Assembly: GCF_000739695.1 (NCBI RefSeq)
Contig: NZ_BBIO01000013.1
Location: forward strand, 43,633-107,632
Reading direction: 5' to 3'
Length of the DNA stretch: 64,000 nt
Origin: Tepidicaulis marinus
GTDB lineage: Bacteria > Pseudomonadota > Alphaproteobacteria > Parvibaculales > Parvibaculaceae
Shown here: in pieces, positions 54,639 through 63,883 of the stretch
Position numbering within the stretch: the first letter of the stretch is position 1
Layout: each line of letters opens with the position of its first letter
The notes under the pieces: generated by a model
What the model saw: the letters and a program-made list of their open reading frames with translations, nothing else
Databases searched by the model: none
What the model was told of the DNA's origin: nothing
Program-made: the position numbers and the translations under genes

Positions 54639-54938
54639 TTAATACCGGCGGATCATTTCATCGATCACGGGCAGGATAAGCGCGTGCGGTGTTTCCTCGC
54701 ACTCCATCAGAAGCTTGTCCCTGACGTGTGTCATCCAGCTTTCATCCGCCTCGGTGCTTTTCATATGCGCAGCGCGGTATCCGTCGAGCCAGATGGCGAG
54801 CGGTACGATCTTTTCCTCATCGACATCCGCGCATCTCAGCTTGGCGATATTTTGCGCGCTGGCAGGCGGAACCATGAAAGCCAGCATCAGAGTAAGAAGA
54901 AGGGTGGCGGCCGGCGCGGCGGTCTGTTTCTTTTTCAT
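54639..54938 (-). CDS. HdeA/HdeB-like periplasmic protein
   Basis: 99 residues: signal peptide (LLLTLMLAFMVPPASA, cleavage before QNIAKL) and a small helical domain with a Cys pair (RCADVDEE and LLMECEETP), the signature of the HdeA/HdeB acid-stress chaperones. Lies seven bases upstream of the SDR-like gene on the same strand and is the first gene of the leftward set that includes the IalB-like protein. Confidence 0.78.
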   Translation of the reverse strand: MKKKQTAAPAATLLLTLMLAFMVPPASAQNIAKLRCADVDEEKIVPLAIWLDGYRAAHMKSTEADESWMTHVRDKLLMECEETPHALILPVIDEMIRRY

Positions 54939-54967
54939 ATGTGTGTTCTTGATTTTCGCGGGGCGCT

Positions 54968-56932
54968 TTAGAAGCCGAACATATGGTCGAGGCAGAAGCT
55001 CTCCTCGCCATTGATCAGGCCATGGAATCCGAAAAGACGGCAGGTCGTGTCGCGGACGATGACATAACCGAGCCCGTCCACCTTCGCGCGTTCGTCCTCG
55101 GAGAACATTTCCTTATAGCGCCAGAAATGCGAGCCGCCGCAAGCAATCTCGATGGCCCGTTCCGCCACGGGTTCGCCCTTGCCATTATGCAGGATCAGTT
55201 TTGTGCTGCTTTTCTCGTGCCAGGGCAGGGAGGCGGGATAGACGAGATGGCACATCGTGTCCTCACCGCCGCGCGCAAGACGCAGGAAAAGCCGCGTGGT
55301 GAGCCCTGGCGGCTTGTTGGTGTAAGATTGCGGCTCGTCCTTATAGATGATCGGCGTGTTGTAGATATGCGCGCCGAAAATCGTCTCGGCCCGGTGGCCG
55401 GATGTTTTCTGCTCGAAGCGGCCAAGCGCGTGCAGCCAGCCATTGGCCTCGCCGCCCTCGCGGAAGTCGTACAGAAACTCCACATGGCCGAAGCCGGAGG
55501 GAAGTTTGGCGCTTTCTTCCGCGATCCAGGCATCGATATCGATCGCCACGCTTTCGCGGCGGGGAATGCGGCCGAGATATTTGGAAGCCGCCAGTGTGCC
55601 GTCCCCGTCCATCAGCTCGATGCGCAGCGGCATTTCCATTTCATCGCGCGCCATGGGGGTCGGCAGCACGGTGGTGGCGAACAGCGCTTGCGGCAAAACG
55701 GGCAGCGGCATGATGTAGCCTTTGCCCATGGTCTCGGAAAGCGCGGGGATGTTGGGATCGGTTTTCAGGTCGATCCGCTCGACATTCGCATGGGCGATGC
55801 GGCGGCGGCCATTTTCCTTGTGCCGGACTTCATAGCGCGGGCGCACGAAAAAGCGCCCGGCGGTCACTTCCACCTGATCGGGCCATTTGGCCTGGGGCAG
55901 CAGCTCGTTCACGTTCAGCGCATGGGTGGCGAAGGGGGGAATTTCCTCTTCGTACCAGGCAACATCCTGCGCGCCCATGATGTTGAGCCCGATGGATTTC
56001 GGCGGAATGGGCATGGGATGAGAGTTCTGAATATAGAGAAGAACTTCCTCATTCTCTTCGCCTGCGGGCATACCCGCATAATAGTCGGCGGGCCAGGCAT
56101 TGGCATCATGCGAGCAGGTCAGGCTCTTGCCATTGTCCCCATAAACATCGAGCGCATATTTGACGACATCGTGCCCGGCAATGCGCACCGCATGAATGAA
56201 GAGCGAGCCGGTGAAATCTTCGAGGCCGAAACGGTCGCGGATTTTCTGGCTGTCGAGGGTAAAGGGCGCGCCGGCTTGCGGCAATCCTTCGGTCCATTCG
56301 GCAAGCGTGTTGCCCTCTTCATCGAAAAGGCAGAGCCAAAGCTCGGGGTTGGCGGCGCCATGCATCGACCAGTAATTGGCGCTCGCAACCGTGCTGTGCA
56401 GCCCGTCCGACCCGTTTGCGCCTTTGCGTTCGCGCAGCAGCGCGAAGTTCGTCGCGAAATTCATCGGGTCGAGATATTTTTTCTGATTGGTGAGCATCTC
56501 ATCGGGAATGCGCATCTCATCGAGCGTGCGCACATCCGCACCCTTCGGAAAGAGATGGGTAAGGGGCGCCAGCACACCCTTCGCATCGAAAAGAAGAACG
56601 AGCACGGCGGCCGCTTTGCTCTCTTTGATCTGGCTGAGCGGGCGGGCCTTGTGGCCGAGGAAGGTGCCTTCCAGGTCTTCCACGCGCTGCACGTAATAAC
56701 CTTCGATCTCCAGCTGCTTCAGATCGAAATAGGAATTGAAATTGCCGATCATGCCGGTGGGATCGTAAATGGCGACGGGGCCTTTGCCTTTCAGCCCTTC
56801 CACGAGCGCGCGGCCTTTGCGCGCGGCAAGCGGATGGCCCAGGGCCTTGAACAGCGTCGAGCCGCCGGCATTGTTGCCGGGGCGCCAGCCATGGGACAGG
56901 TCCGCGTTTTGGAAGGTCTCGATATTCAGCAT
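54968..56932 (-). CDS. large conserved protein of unknown function
   Basis: 654 residues from the ATG at 56932 (a TTG at 56938 is the longer choice). No signal or helix; probably cytoplasmic. Starts with HGWRPGNNAGGSTLFKALGHP, then a possible Rossmann-like section with FNSYFDLKQLEIEGYYV and LVLLFDAKGVLAPLTHLF, and a C-terminal beta-rich half containing EPQSYTNKPPGLTTRLFLRL and an unusual TCRLFGFHGL-FCLDHMFGF ending. Its pattern is coherent enough to be an old conserved family, but I cannot name it. Neighbours are a 2OG oxygenase and an ELM1-family protein. A long inverted repeat lies just upstream. Confidence 0.75.
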   Translation of the reverse strand: MLNIETFQNADLSHGWRPGNNAGGSTLFKALGHPLAARKGRALVEGLKGKGPVAIYDPTGMIGNFNSYFDLKQLEIEGYYVQRVEDLEGTFLGHKARPLSQIKESKAAAVLVLLFDAKGVLAPLTHLFPKGADVRTLDEMRIPDEMLTNQKKYLDPMNFATNFALLRERKGANGSDGLHSTVASANYWSMHGAANPELWLCLFDEEGNTLAEWTEGLPQAGAPFTLDSQKIRDRFGLEDFTGSLFIHAVRIAGHDVVKYALDVYGDNGKSLTCSHDANAWPADYYAGMPAGEENEEVLLYIQNSHPMPIPPKSIGLNIMGAQDVAWYEEEIPPFATHALNVNELLPQAKWPDQVEVTAGRFFVRPRYEVRHKENGRRRIAHANVERIDLKTDPNIPALSETMGKGYIMPLPVLPQALFATTVLPTPMARDEMEMPLRIELMDGDGTLAASKYLGRIPRRESVAIDIDAWIAEESAKLPSGFGHVEFLYDFREGGEANGWLHALGRFEQKTSGHRAETIFGAHIYNTPIIYKDEPQSYTNKPPGLTTRLFLRLARGGEDTMCHLVYPASLPWHEKSSTKLILHNGKGEPVAERAIEIACGGSHFWRYKEMFSEDERAKVDGLGYVIVRDTTCRLFGFHGLINGEESFCLDHMFGF

Positions 56933-56959
56933 CGGCAAACTCGCTGGTTTTTCTTTTAT

Positions 56960-57029
56960 GGGAAAGCGCCCTTCAGGCCCGCATGGCAGGTCTTGCTGCG
57001 ATAGGAGCCACGATAGGGCGCTCTTTCCC
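56960..57029. promoter_or_regulatory. long inverted repeat ahead of the 654-residue gene
   Basis: GGGAAAGCGCCC (56960-56971) and GGGCGCTCTTTCCC (57016-57029) pair over 12 bases with a two-base bulge and a 44-base loop, between the 2OG oxygenase end and the large unknown gene. Without a T-run it is a leader or operator candidate rather than a terminator. Confidence 0.4.
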
Positions 57030-57057
57030 TCCCGCTTTGATCTCGGTCATCTATGGC

Positions 57058-57687
57058 TCAATCGGCTGCGAAGGGATTGAGCTTTTTCAGGCGCTGGGTG
57101 AAGCGGTGGCGGCGCTGTTCTTTTTCCACCACCTTGCCGCTGGTCACCCAGTTCATCTGTATTGCCCGGCGCGGCCCCTCGAAAGGTTCATGGCCGTGCC
57201 AGGATTTGTCCGAGCGGCGGAAGACGAGCAGCGTTCCGCCGTAGGGGGGGACTTCCTCGGCATAATTTTCCAGATCATCGCCGCTGCGCAAAATGCGCAG
57301 GCGCCCGCCATCGGCCTCCCAGCGCTCGTTCATGTAGAGCAGCACGGTGATGATTTTCGATTCCGTGTCCGTATGGATCTTGCCATTGCCCTTGTGGCAA
57401 TGGCCGCGCACGGTGAACATGGTGGGATAGGTGCTCAGGTCCAGACCGAATTTCTCTTCGATCAGCGCGCGGAATTCCGGCCCGTCCATTTCCTCGAGGA
57501 GCTCGGCGAAGGCGCCTTTGATCTCAAGCTCGGACGGGGGCACGGAACCCGTCGTCGTCATGGGCGGATAATCGCGCACGACCCCGGCGAAGACTTCCGG
57601 GCGGATGAAGTTTTCCACCACGAGGTAATCGTATGGATCGGATTTGCGCGTTGTGTTTTTCAACGCCTCAAGATCGAGCAAGCTCAT
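57058..57687 (-). CDS. 2-oxoglutarate/Fe(II)-dependent oxygenase
   Basis: 209 residues, double-stranded beta-helix. Iron ligands are HTDTESK near residue 107 (His and Asp) and the distal His in KSWHGHEPF near 165, with the 2-oxoglutarate Arg in RRAIQMNWV, all intact. Substrates of this group are usually proline- or lysine-containing proteins, antibiotics or small metabolites; the neighbours do not decide. It is 24 bases downstream of the ELM1-family gene and is likely co-transcribed with it. Confidence 0.9.
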   Translation of the reverse strand: MSLLDLEALKNTTRKSDPYDYLVVENFIRPEVFAGVVRDYPPMTTTGSVPPSELEIKGAFAELLEEMDGPEFRALIEEKFGLDLSTYPTMFTVRGHCHKGNGKIHTDTESKIITVLLYMNERWEADGGRLRILRSGDDLENYAEEVPPYGGTLLVFRRSDKSWHGHEPFEGPRRAIQMNWVTSGKVVEKEQRRHRFTQRLKKLNPFAAD

Positions 57688-57711
57688 CGGGTTTTTCCTG
57701 AACCGGACCTG

Positions 57712-58722
57712 TTAACCTTGTTGCCGCGCGCGGTAGCGGCGCACGATCTCGCGCGCGACGTCTTTGGTAGCATTTAAGGGGCGATAATCCCAGCTTTCAA
57801 GCCGTCCCGCAAAAGGCCGCGCTGCACCTTCAGCATAAAGTGCATCGAGAAAACGGCGGAATTTGGAAGCCTTGATGGGGGAAATGGCCGGCAGTTCGAT
57901 GACATGCACCGGCTTTCCGGTGGCGGTTGCCTCGCCGACCATATTGACGCTGTCGCAGGTCACGATCACGGCATCGGCCTGGCCCATGAAGCCGAAATAG
58001 GGATTGTCGCTTTTCCCGTCCCAGACGACGGCGCGCGGGCCCTCAAGCTCGCGTTTTAAAATCGCGGTCTGCGCCTCGCCGGTGCGCCGGGAAGGCGTCA
58101 CCATCAGGCTCGCGCCGCCCTCCATCACCGCTTTCAGTCCGGCGCAGATCGTCTCCATGCGCGCCTCATCCAGCGTGAAGGCCTTGTTCGTGCCGCCAAT
58201 GAGCACACAGACGCGCGGGCGAGGCAGATGCGCCACCTGCACGTCGAAGGCCTCGGCCTCGGCGGCGAGTTTTTCCGGCGTGATGCGGTGGGGCGAGGTG
58301 AGCGTCGAGAGCACATTCGGCCCGCTGAGCCGGTCATGGGCGGGCACCCAGACGAAATCGAATTTCGACGGGCGTACATGCGGGTGCTGCAGCACCGCTA
58401 CGAAGGTGCGCCCGCCCGAGGCTTTGCGGATCATCCGCGCATAAGGAATGGCCTGGCGCCCCGCCGCGATGAGCAGGTCCGGCCAGGGCGCGGCGATGGC
58501 CGGGTCTTTCATGGCCGGGCCCCAGGGGGCAAGCCACTTGCCCGGCGCGCCGGGGCTGACCCGTTTTATCTCAGGCTTTACCCCCATCATTTCGGCAAGG
58601 CCGATGCCTTGGACCTCATAGCCCGCATTCCCGTTGGAGAGCACCCAGCAGCGCGTGCCCGCAGGCAGGGTCAGGTCCTTGTCACCGGAGGATGAGGCGG
58701 CGGATGAGGCAGAAAAAGTCAT
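57712..58722 (-). CDS. ELM1/GtrOC1 family protein (mitochondrial fission ELM1-like)
   Basis: 336 residues, GT-B-like fold. Two Rossmann halves are visible: WVLSNGNAGYEVQGIGLAEMMGVKPEIKRV at the start with the AAGRQAIPYARMIRKASGG block, and the C-terminal VIVTCDSVNMVGEATATGKPVHVIELP. The mitochondrial homologue ELM1 takes part in fission; the bacterial family is unstudied. It opens a leftward unit with the 2OG oxygenase. Faces lrp across a region with overlapping inverted repeats. Confidence 0.88.
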   Translation of the reverse strand: MTFSASSAASSSGDKDLTLPAGTRCWVLSNGNAGYEVQGIGLAEMMGVKPEIKRVSPGAPGKWLAPWGPAMKDPAIAAPWPDLLIAAGRQAIPYARMIRKASGGRTFVAVLQHPHVRPSKFDFVWVPAHDRLSGPNVLSTLTSPHRITPEKLAAEAEAFDVQVAHLPRPRVCVLIGGTNKAFTLDEARMETICAGLKAVMEGGASLMVTPSRRTGEAQTAILKRELEGPRAVVWDGKSDNPYFGFMGQADAVIVTCDSVNMVGEATATGKPVHVIELPAISPIKASKFRRFLDALYAEGAARPFAGRLESWDYRPLNATKDVAREIVRRYRARQQG

Positions 58723-58771
58723 AGGCGGGATGGAAACGGGCTCATTTGGGTTATAATCATGCGCGAGCGGG

Positions 58772-58811
58772 TAATTTTATTACTGAAATTATCGCTCCGC
58801 CTGAGTAATAA
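58772..58811. promoter_or_regulatory. overlapping AT inverted repeats in the lrp / ELM1 promoter region
   Basis: TAATTT-N8-AAATTA (58772-58791) and TTATTACT (58777-58784) with AGTAATAA (58804-58811) are overlapping inverted repeats in a 60-base AT-rich island of a GC-rich genome. The arrangement fits the AT-rich, repeated sites to which Lrp-type proteins bind and places autoregulation as the likely use. Confidence 0.42.
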
Positions 58812-58951
58812 GGCATTGAGAGCCGAATGTCTCCGGTTCTGGCCGCCGCCCCTTCTATGAGGCGCGGGCGGCTTGCACCAGACGGCAAATGGCCGCGCCC
58901 AGCCGCGCTGGCGCTGAGGGCGGGCCGGCCAAAAACAGAAGTGATTTACCG

Positions 58952-59446
58952 ATGAAGCGGTCCAAGCTCGATACGATCGACCTGCAAATTCTGGCGGCTC
59001 TGCAAGAGGACGGCCGGATTACCAATGTAGATCTGGCCAAAAAGGTCGGCATTTCCGCGCCGCCCTGCCTGCGCCGGGTCAGGGCGCTGGAAGAGGCGGG
59101 CTTCATTCGCGGCTATCACGCCGATGTCGAGCCCAAGGCGCTCGGCTTCGAGGTGACGGTTTTCGTCATGGTGGGGCTGCACAGCCAGGCCGAATCGGAC
59201 CTGAAAGCCTTCGAGACTTACGTGATGGGCCTGGAGCTCGTGCGCGAGTGCCATATGCTGAACGGTGAGATCGATTTCATTTTGAAATGCGTGGCGCCCG
59301 ACCTTGCCACGTTCCAGAGCTTTTTGACCGAGCATTTGACGCCCGCGCCCAATGTGGAAAGCGTGCGCACGTCGCTGACCATCCGGCAGTCGAAATATCT
59401 GCCGGGTGTGCCGGTGGAAATGCTGGAAGAGATGCTGGAAGGCTAG
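58952..59446 (+). CDS. lrp: Lrp/AsnC family transcriptional regulator
   Basis: 164 residues from the ATG at 58952. N-terminal HTH DTIDLQILAALQEDGRITNVDLAKKVGISAPPCLRRVRALEEAGFIRGY and the ligand-binding RAM domain (KALGFEVTVFVMVGLHSQAESDLKAFETYV ... CHMLNGEIDFILKCV). Leucine-responsive-like global or local regulator. Convergent with greA, from which it is separated by a strong terminator. The symbol is by family only. Confidence 0.92.
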   Translation: MKRSKLDTIDLQILAALQEDGRITNVDLAKKVGISAPPCLRRVRALEEAGFIRGYHADVEPKALGFEVTVFVMVGLHSQAESDLKAFETYVMGLELVRECHMLNGEIDFILKCVAPDLATFQSFLTEHLTPAPNVESVRTSLTIRQSKYLPGVPVEMLEEMLEG

Positions 59447-59453
59447 GCGTGCC

Positions 59454-59482
59454 GGCAGCGCTTCTGAAAGCGCTGCCTTTTT
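59454..59482. terminator. intrinsic terminator after lrp
   Basis: GGCAGCGCTT (59454-59463) and AAGCGCTGCC (59468-59477) form a perfect ten-base stem with a CTGA loop, followed by a T-run at 59478-59482. It lies eight bases after the lrp stop and six before the greA end, and can end both. Confidence 0.92.
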
Positions 59483-59487
59483 CGTGC

Positions 59488-59961
59488 TTATTTGTATTCT
59501 ACTTTGAGAATTTCATAGGACTTGCCGCCGCCGGGGGTGTTCACCTCGACGCTGTCGCCTTCTTCCTTGCCGATCAGAGCGCGGGAGATGGGCGAGGAAA
59601 TGGAAATCCGCCCCTTGGAGACATCTGCCTCCATGTCGCCGACGATCTGGTAGACGTGCTCTTCCTCCGTGTCTTCATCGACCACGGTGACGGAAGCGCC
59701 GAATTTGACTGTGCTGCCGGAAAGTTTGGACACATCGATCACGTCGGCGCGGGCGATCTTGTCTTCCAGCTCGTTGATCCGCGCTTCGTTCATGCCCTGC
59801 TGCTCTTTGGCGGCATGATACTCCGCATTTTCCGAAAGGTCGCCATGGGCGCGCGCTTCCGCGATCGCCTGGATGATACGGGGGCGCTCGACGGATTTGA
59901 GACGTTTCAACTCTTCTTCCAGGGCCGTGTGACCCGCGGAAGTCATCGGATATTTATCCAT
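59488..59961 (-). CDS. greA: transcription elongation factor GreA
   Basis: 157 residues from the ATG at 59961, the usual length; the frame continues upstream to 60255 without a homologous segment. Rescues backtracked RNA polymerase. N-terminal coiled coil (residues about 1-75, with [17 protein letters not shown] near 45) followed by the C-terminal FKBP-like domain. It precedes lrp tail to tail and follows carB, 235 bases away. That gap contains no gene. Confidence 0.96.
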   Translation of the reverse strand: MDKYPMTSAGHTALEEELKRLKSVERPRIIQAIAEARAHGDLSENAEYHAAKEQQGMNEARINELEDKIARADVIDVSKLSGSTVKFGASVTVVDEDTEEEHVYQIVGDMEADVSKGRISISSPISRALIGKEEGDSVEVNTPGGGKSYEILKVEYK

Positions 59962-60196
59962 GTCCTGACGGTCTTCCTTAACGTGTTTTGGCCGGTTGAC
60001 CGGGGACCCCGGCGACCGGCCTATATGCTTATCTTTGAGCAGGTTTTCGGGAGGGTCAATGGCGATTTCCGCCTCCGGCCTTCCGCAAAGCGACATATGT
60101 AGGAAGTTTGCCGCCGCTTCCAAGCCGCAGGCGGCAGACAGGACGCGGCGAAGAGGCGGGGGAGGCGCGCGGCGTTTTACCGCGCCGCCGTCCCCG

Positions 60197-63100
60197 TTAC
60201 GCCGAAGCTGCTCCGTTGTAGGCCTGCAGCGCTTCCACCTGAAGCTGGCCGGCATGGATGGCGGCGATGCCTTCCACGGCGGCGCGGGCGCCTGCCAATG
60301 TCGTGTAATAGGGAATTTTCGACATCAGCGCCGTCTGGCGGATCGATTTCGAATCAGCCAGCGCCTGCGCGCCCTCTGTGGTGTTGAAGACGAGCGCCAC
60401 ATCACCGTTCTTCATCGCATCGACGATATGGGGACGGCCTTCCAGCACTTTGTTGATGGTTTTCACCTCAAGGCCGGCTTCTTCCAGGAAGCGCGCCGTG
60501 CCGCTGGTGGCGATGATCTTGAAACCGAGGCCGAGCAGTTTGCGTGCCGGTTCCACGATGCGGGTCTTGTCCGCATCCTTCACGGAGATGAAGGCGGTGC
60601 CTTTGGTGGGCACTTTGACGCCCGCGCCGAGCTGGCTTTTGGCGAAGGCGACGCCGAAATCACGGTCGAGGCCCATGACCTCGCCGGTCGAGCGCATTTC
60701 CGGGCCGAGCACCGTGTCGACGCCGGGGAAACGGGCGAAGGGGAAGACGGCTTCCTTCACTGCAATATGATCGAGCGTCTTGCTCTTCAGGGCGAAGCTT
60801 GCCAGAGGCTCGCCTGCCATGATGCGGGCGGCGATCTTGGCCACCGGCTCGCCGATCACCTTGGCAACGAAGGGCACGGTGCGCGAGGCGCGCGGATTGA
60901 CCTCAAGCACATAAATGTCCTTGCCCTGAACGGCATATTGCACATTCATCAGACCGACGACATTAAGGCCCCGTGCCAGCGCCTCCGTCTGGCGTTTGAT
61001 CTCTTCGATCGTGTCTGCGGGCAGGGAATAGGGCGGGAGCGAGCAGGCGCTGTCGCCCGAATGCACGCCCGCTTCCTCGATATGCTCCATGATCCCGGCA
61101 ACGAAGACATCCTTGCCATCGCAAAGCGCATCCACATCGACCTCGATGGCATCGCGCAGATAGCCGTCGATCAGCACCGGGCTTTTGCCCGACACGACGA
61201 CGGCCTCGTTGATATAGCGTTCCAGATGCGGCGTATCGCGCACGATCTCCATCGCCCGGCCGCCCAAAACGTAAGAGGGGCGGATGACGACGGGATAGCC
61301 GATCCGCTCGGCAATCGCCTTGGCTTCTTCGCCCGAGCGGGCAATGCCGTTCGGCGGCTGTTTGAGGTTCAGCTTGTTGAGTAGCGCCATGAACCGGTCG
61401 CGGTCTTCGGCAAGGTCGATCGCGTCGGGCGAGGTGCCGAGAATAGGCACGCCCGCGCGTTCCAGATCGTTGGCAAGCTTGAGCGGTGTCTGGCCGCCGA
61501 ACTGCACGATGACGCCAGCCAGCGTGCCGTTGCTCTTTTCCGTCTCGATCAGTTCCAGCACGTCTTCGGCCGTCAGCGGCTCGAAATAAAGCCGGTCGGA
61601 CGTGTCGTAGTCCGTGGAAACGGTTTCCGGGTTGCAATTGACCATGATGCTTTCGATGCCGATATCGGCCAGCGCGAAGGCGGCATGGCAGCAGCAATAG
61701 TCGAATTCGATGCCCTGGCCGATCCGGTTCGGGCCGCCGCCGAGGATGATGGCTTTCTTGGCAGCCGTCGGTTCGGATTCGCAGCGGGCCTGCCCCATGA
61801 AATCCGTTTCATAGGTCGAATACATGTAAGGCGTTTCGGATTTGAATTCCGCCGCGCAGGTATCGACGCGCTTGAAGACGGGGCGCAGGCCCAGCGCCTG
61901 GCGGCGGGCGCGCACGTCTTCTTCGCTTAAGTTCGAAAGCTCACCGAGCCTTGCATCGGAAAAGCCCATGGCTTTGAGGCGCAGGAGGCCGTCTTTGTCT
62001 TCCGGCAGGCCGTTCTTGCGCACTTCTTCTTCGGTTTCCACCAGCTCGCGGATCTGTTCCAGGAACCAGGGATCGAAAGAGCAGAGCGACTGGATCTGCT
62101 TGTCGTCGAGGCCCATGCGCATGGCCTGGGCGATCTGCAGAATACGCATCGGCGCGGGCGTGCCGAGCGCCTTGCGGATGGCGTTCTTGTCGTCGCCTTC
62201 ACCGGCGCCGGGAATGGCCGTCTCGTTCATGCCGGTCAGGCCGGTTTCAAGACCGCGCAGCGCTTTCTGGAAACTTTCCTGGAAGGTGCGGCCGATCGCC
62301 ATGACCTCGCCCACCGATTTCATGGCGGTGGTCAGCAGCGGCTGGGCGCCGGGGAATTTTTCGAAGGCAAAGCGCGGGATCTTCGTGACGACATAATCGA
62401 TGCTGGGCTCGAAGCTCGCAGGCGTCACGCCCGTGATGTCGTTCATCAATTCGTCAAGCGTATAGCCGACGGCCAGCTTTGCTGCGATCTTGGCAATGGG
62501 AAAGCCCGTCGCCTTGGAGGCAAGCGCGGAAGAGCGCGAGACGCGCGGGTTCATCTCGATGACGACGAGACGCCCGTCTTCCGGGTTGACCGCGAACTGC
62601 ACGTTGGAACCGCCGGTTTCCACACCGATTTCACGCAGCACCGCGATGGAGGCGTTGCGCATGATCTGGTATTCTTTGTCGGTGAGGGTGAGGGCGGGGG
62701 CAACGGTGATGCTGTCGCCGGTATGAATGCCCATCGGGTCGATATTTTCGATCGAGCAGATGATGATGCAGTTATCCGCTTTGTCGCGGACGACTTCCAT
62801 CTCGTATTCTTTCCAGCCGAGCAGACTTTCATCTACCAGCACCTGCGCCATGGGTGAGGCGTCGAGGCCGGAGCGCACAATCTGCTCGTATTCTTCCTTG
62901 TTATAGGCAACGCCGCCGCCGGTGCCGCCCAGCGTATAGGCGGGGCGGATGATGGCGGGCAGGCCCACTTCATCGAGCACGGCCATCGCCTCGCGCAGGC
63001 CCGCATTGCGGTCGTAATCGATAATCTGGCCGCTTTCGTCCTTGATGGGCGGGGCGGCGATGATGGAGGCGCGCGGGTTTTCAAGGCCGATCCGGTCCAT

Positions 63101-63505
63101 GGCCTGGCGGAAGAGATGGCGGTCTTCGGCCTTGGAGATGGCGTCGCGGTTCGCGCCGATCATTTCCACACCGAATTTGGCGAGCGTGCCGTTATCGGCG
63201 AGCGCCAGGGCGGTGTTGAGCGCGGTCTGCCCGCCCATGGTGGGAAGCAGCGCATCGGGGCGCTCTTTCTCGATGATCTTGGCAACGACCTCCGGCGTGA
63301 TCGGCTCGATGTAAGTCGCATCGGCCAGATCCGGGTCGGTCATGATCGTCGCCGGGTTCGAGTTCACCAGAATGATGCGGTAGCCCTCATCACGCAGCGC
63401 CTTGCAGGCCTGGGTGCCGGAATAATCGAACTCGCAGGCTTGCCCAATCACGATGGGTCCCGCGCCGATGATGAGAATGGAGTGAATGTCGGTGCGTTTG
63501 GGCAT
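60197..63505 (-). CDS. carB: carbamoyl phosphate synthase large subunit
   Basis: 1102 residues. Forms carbamoyl phosphate for arginine and pyrimidine synthesis. The two ATP-grasp halves are visible: [22 protein letters not shown] and the [32 protein letters not shown] block in the first, then [20 protein letters not shown] and [19 protein letters not shown] in the second, with an allosteric C-terminal domain ([17 protein letters not shown]). carA is not in the window. The gene starts only 39 bases from a divergent DUF559 gene. Confidence 0.97.
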   Translation of the reverse strand: MPKRTDIHSILIIGAGPIVIGQACEFDYSGTQACKALRDEGYRIILVNSNPATIMTDPDLADATYIEPITPEVVAKIIEKERPDALLPTMGGQTALNTALALADNGTLAKFGVEMIGANRDAISKAEDRHLFRQAMDRIGLENPRASIIAAPPIKDESGQIIDYDRNAGLREAMAVLDEVGLPAIIRPAYTLGGTGGGVAYNKEEYEQIVRSGLDASPMAQVLVDESLLGWKEYEMEVVRDKADNCIIICSIENIDPMGIHTGDSITVAPALTLTDKEYQIMRNASIAVLREIGVETGGSNVQFAVNPEDGRLVVIEMNPRVSRSSALASKATGFPIAKIAAKLAVGYTLDELMNDITGVTPASFEPSIDYVVTKIPRFAFEKFPGAQPLLTTAMKSVGEVMAIGRTFQESFQKALRGLETGLTGMNETAIPGAGEGDDKNAIRKALGTPAPMRILQIAQAMRMGLDDKQIQSLCSFDPWFLEQIRELVETEEEVRKNGLPEDKDGLLRLKAMGFSDARLGELSNLSEEDVRARRQALGLRPVFKRVDTCAAEFKSETPYMYSTYETDFMGQARCESEPTAAKKAIILGGGPNRIGQGIEFDYCCCHAAFALADIGIESIMVNCNPETVSTDYDTSDRLYFEPLTAEDVLELIETEKSNGTLAGVIVQFGGQTPLKLANDLERAGVPILGTSPDAIDLAEDRDRFMALLNKLNLKQPPNGIARSGEEAKAIAERIGYPVVIRPSYVLGGRAMEIVRDTPHLERYINEAVVVSGKSPVLIDGYLRDAIEVDVDALCDGKDVFVAGIMEHIEEAGVHSGDSACSLPPYSLPADTIEEIKRQTEALARGLNVVGLMNVQYAVQGKDIYVLEVNPRASRTVPFVAKVIGEPVAKIAARIMAGEPLASFALKSKTLDHIAVKEAVFPFARFPGVDTVLGPEMRSTGEVMGLDRDFGVAFAKSQLGAGVKVPTKGTAFISVKDADKTRIVEPARKLLGLGFKIIATSGTARFLEEAGLEVKTINKVLEGRPHIVDAMKNGDVALVFNTTEGAQALADSKSIRQTALMSKIPYYTTLAGARAAVEGIAAIHAGQLQVEALQAYNGAASA

Positions 63506-63544
63506 GGGTTACACTGTCGCGCTAGAGATAAGGGATTGGGAAGA

Positions 63545-63883
63545 ATGAAAAGAGACGGGACGGCAAAAGCGCGGGCGCTGCGCCGTAATCTGACGGATGC
63601 CGAGCGCCTGCTTTGGCGGCATTTGCGCAGCCGTCAGCTGGCGGGGGCAAAGTTCCGCCGGCAGTTTCCTGTTGGAAGCTTTGTTGCCGATTTCGTCTGT
63701 CTTGAAGCCCGGCTCGTTATCGAGCTGGATGGCGGGCAGCACGCGTTCCAGGGCGCGCGCGACAAGGCGCGCACGCATTTTCTTCTGGCGCGCGGCTTTC
63801 GCGTTATCCGTTTCTGGAACCATGAGGTGCTTGGAAATATCGGCGGCGTGTTGCAGCAGATTGCGCACGAGTTGAGAGGCTGA
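63545..63883 (+). CDS. DUF559 domain-containing protein (Vsr-like endonuclease fold)
   Basis: 112 residues from the ATG at 63545, preceded by GGGAAG. The DUF559 signature is plain: RNLTDAERLLWRHLRSRQLAGAKFRRQFPVGSFVADFVCLEARLVIELDGGQH near residues 13-65, with the presumed metal/catalytic Asp and Glu in the strand pair, and a C-terminal FRVIRFWNHEVLGNI. Related to very-short-patch repair and restriction-type nucleases by fold; no biochemistry known. It is squeezed between carB and a palindromic repeat that begins with its own stop codon. Confidence 0.93.
   Translation: MKRDGTAKARALRRNLTDAERLLWRHLRSRQLAGAKFRRQFPVGSFVADFVCLEARLVIELDGGQHAFQGARDKARTHFLLARGFRVIRFWNHEVLGNIGGVLQQIAHELRG

Noticed and set aside
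54983..57004. 673-codon rightward frame opposite the large unknown gene
   Set aside because: Both strands are open, but only the leftward product has strand-and-helix texture with conserved-looking motifs and a plausible start; the other is a GC-bias shadow.
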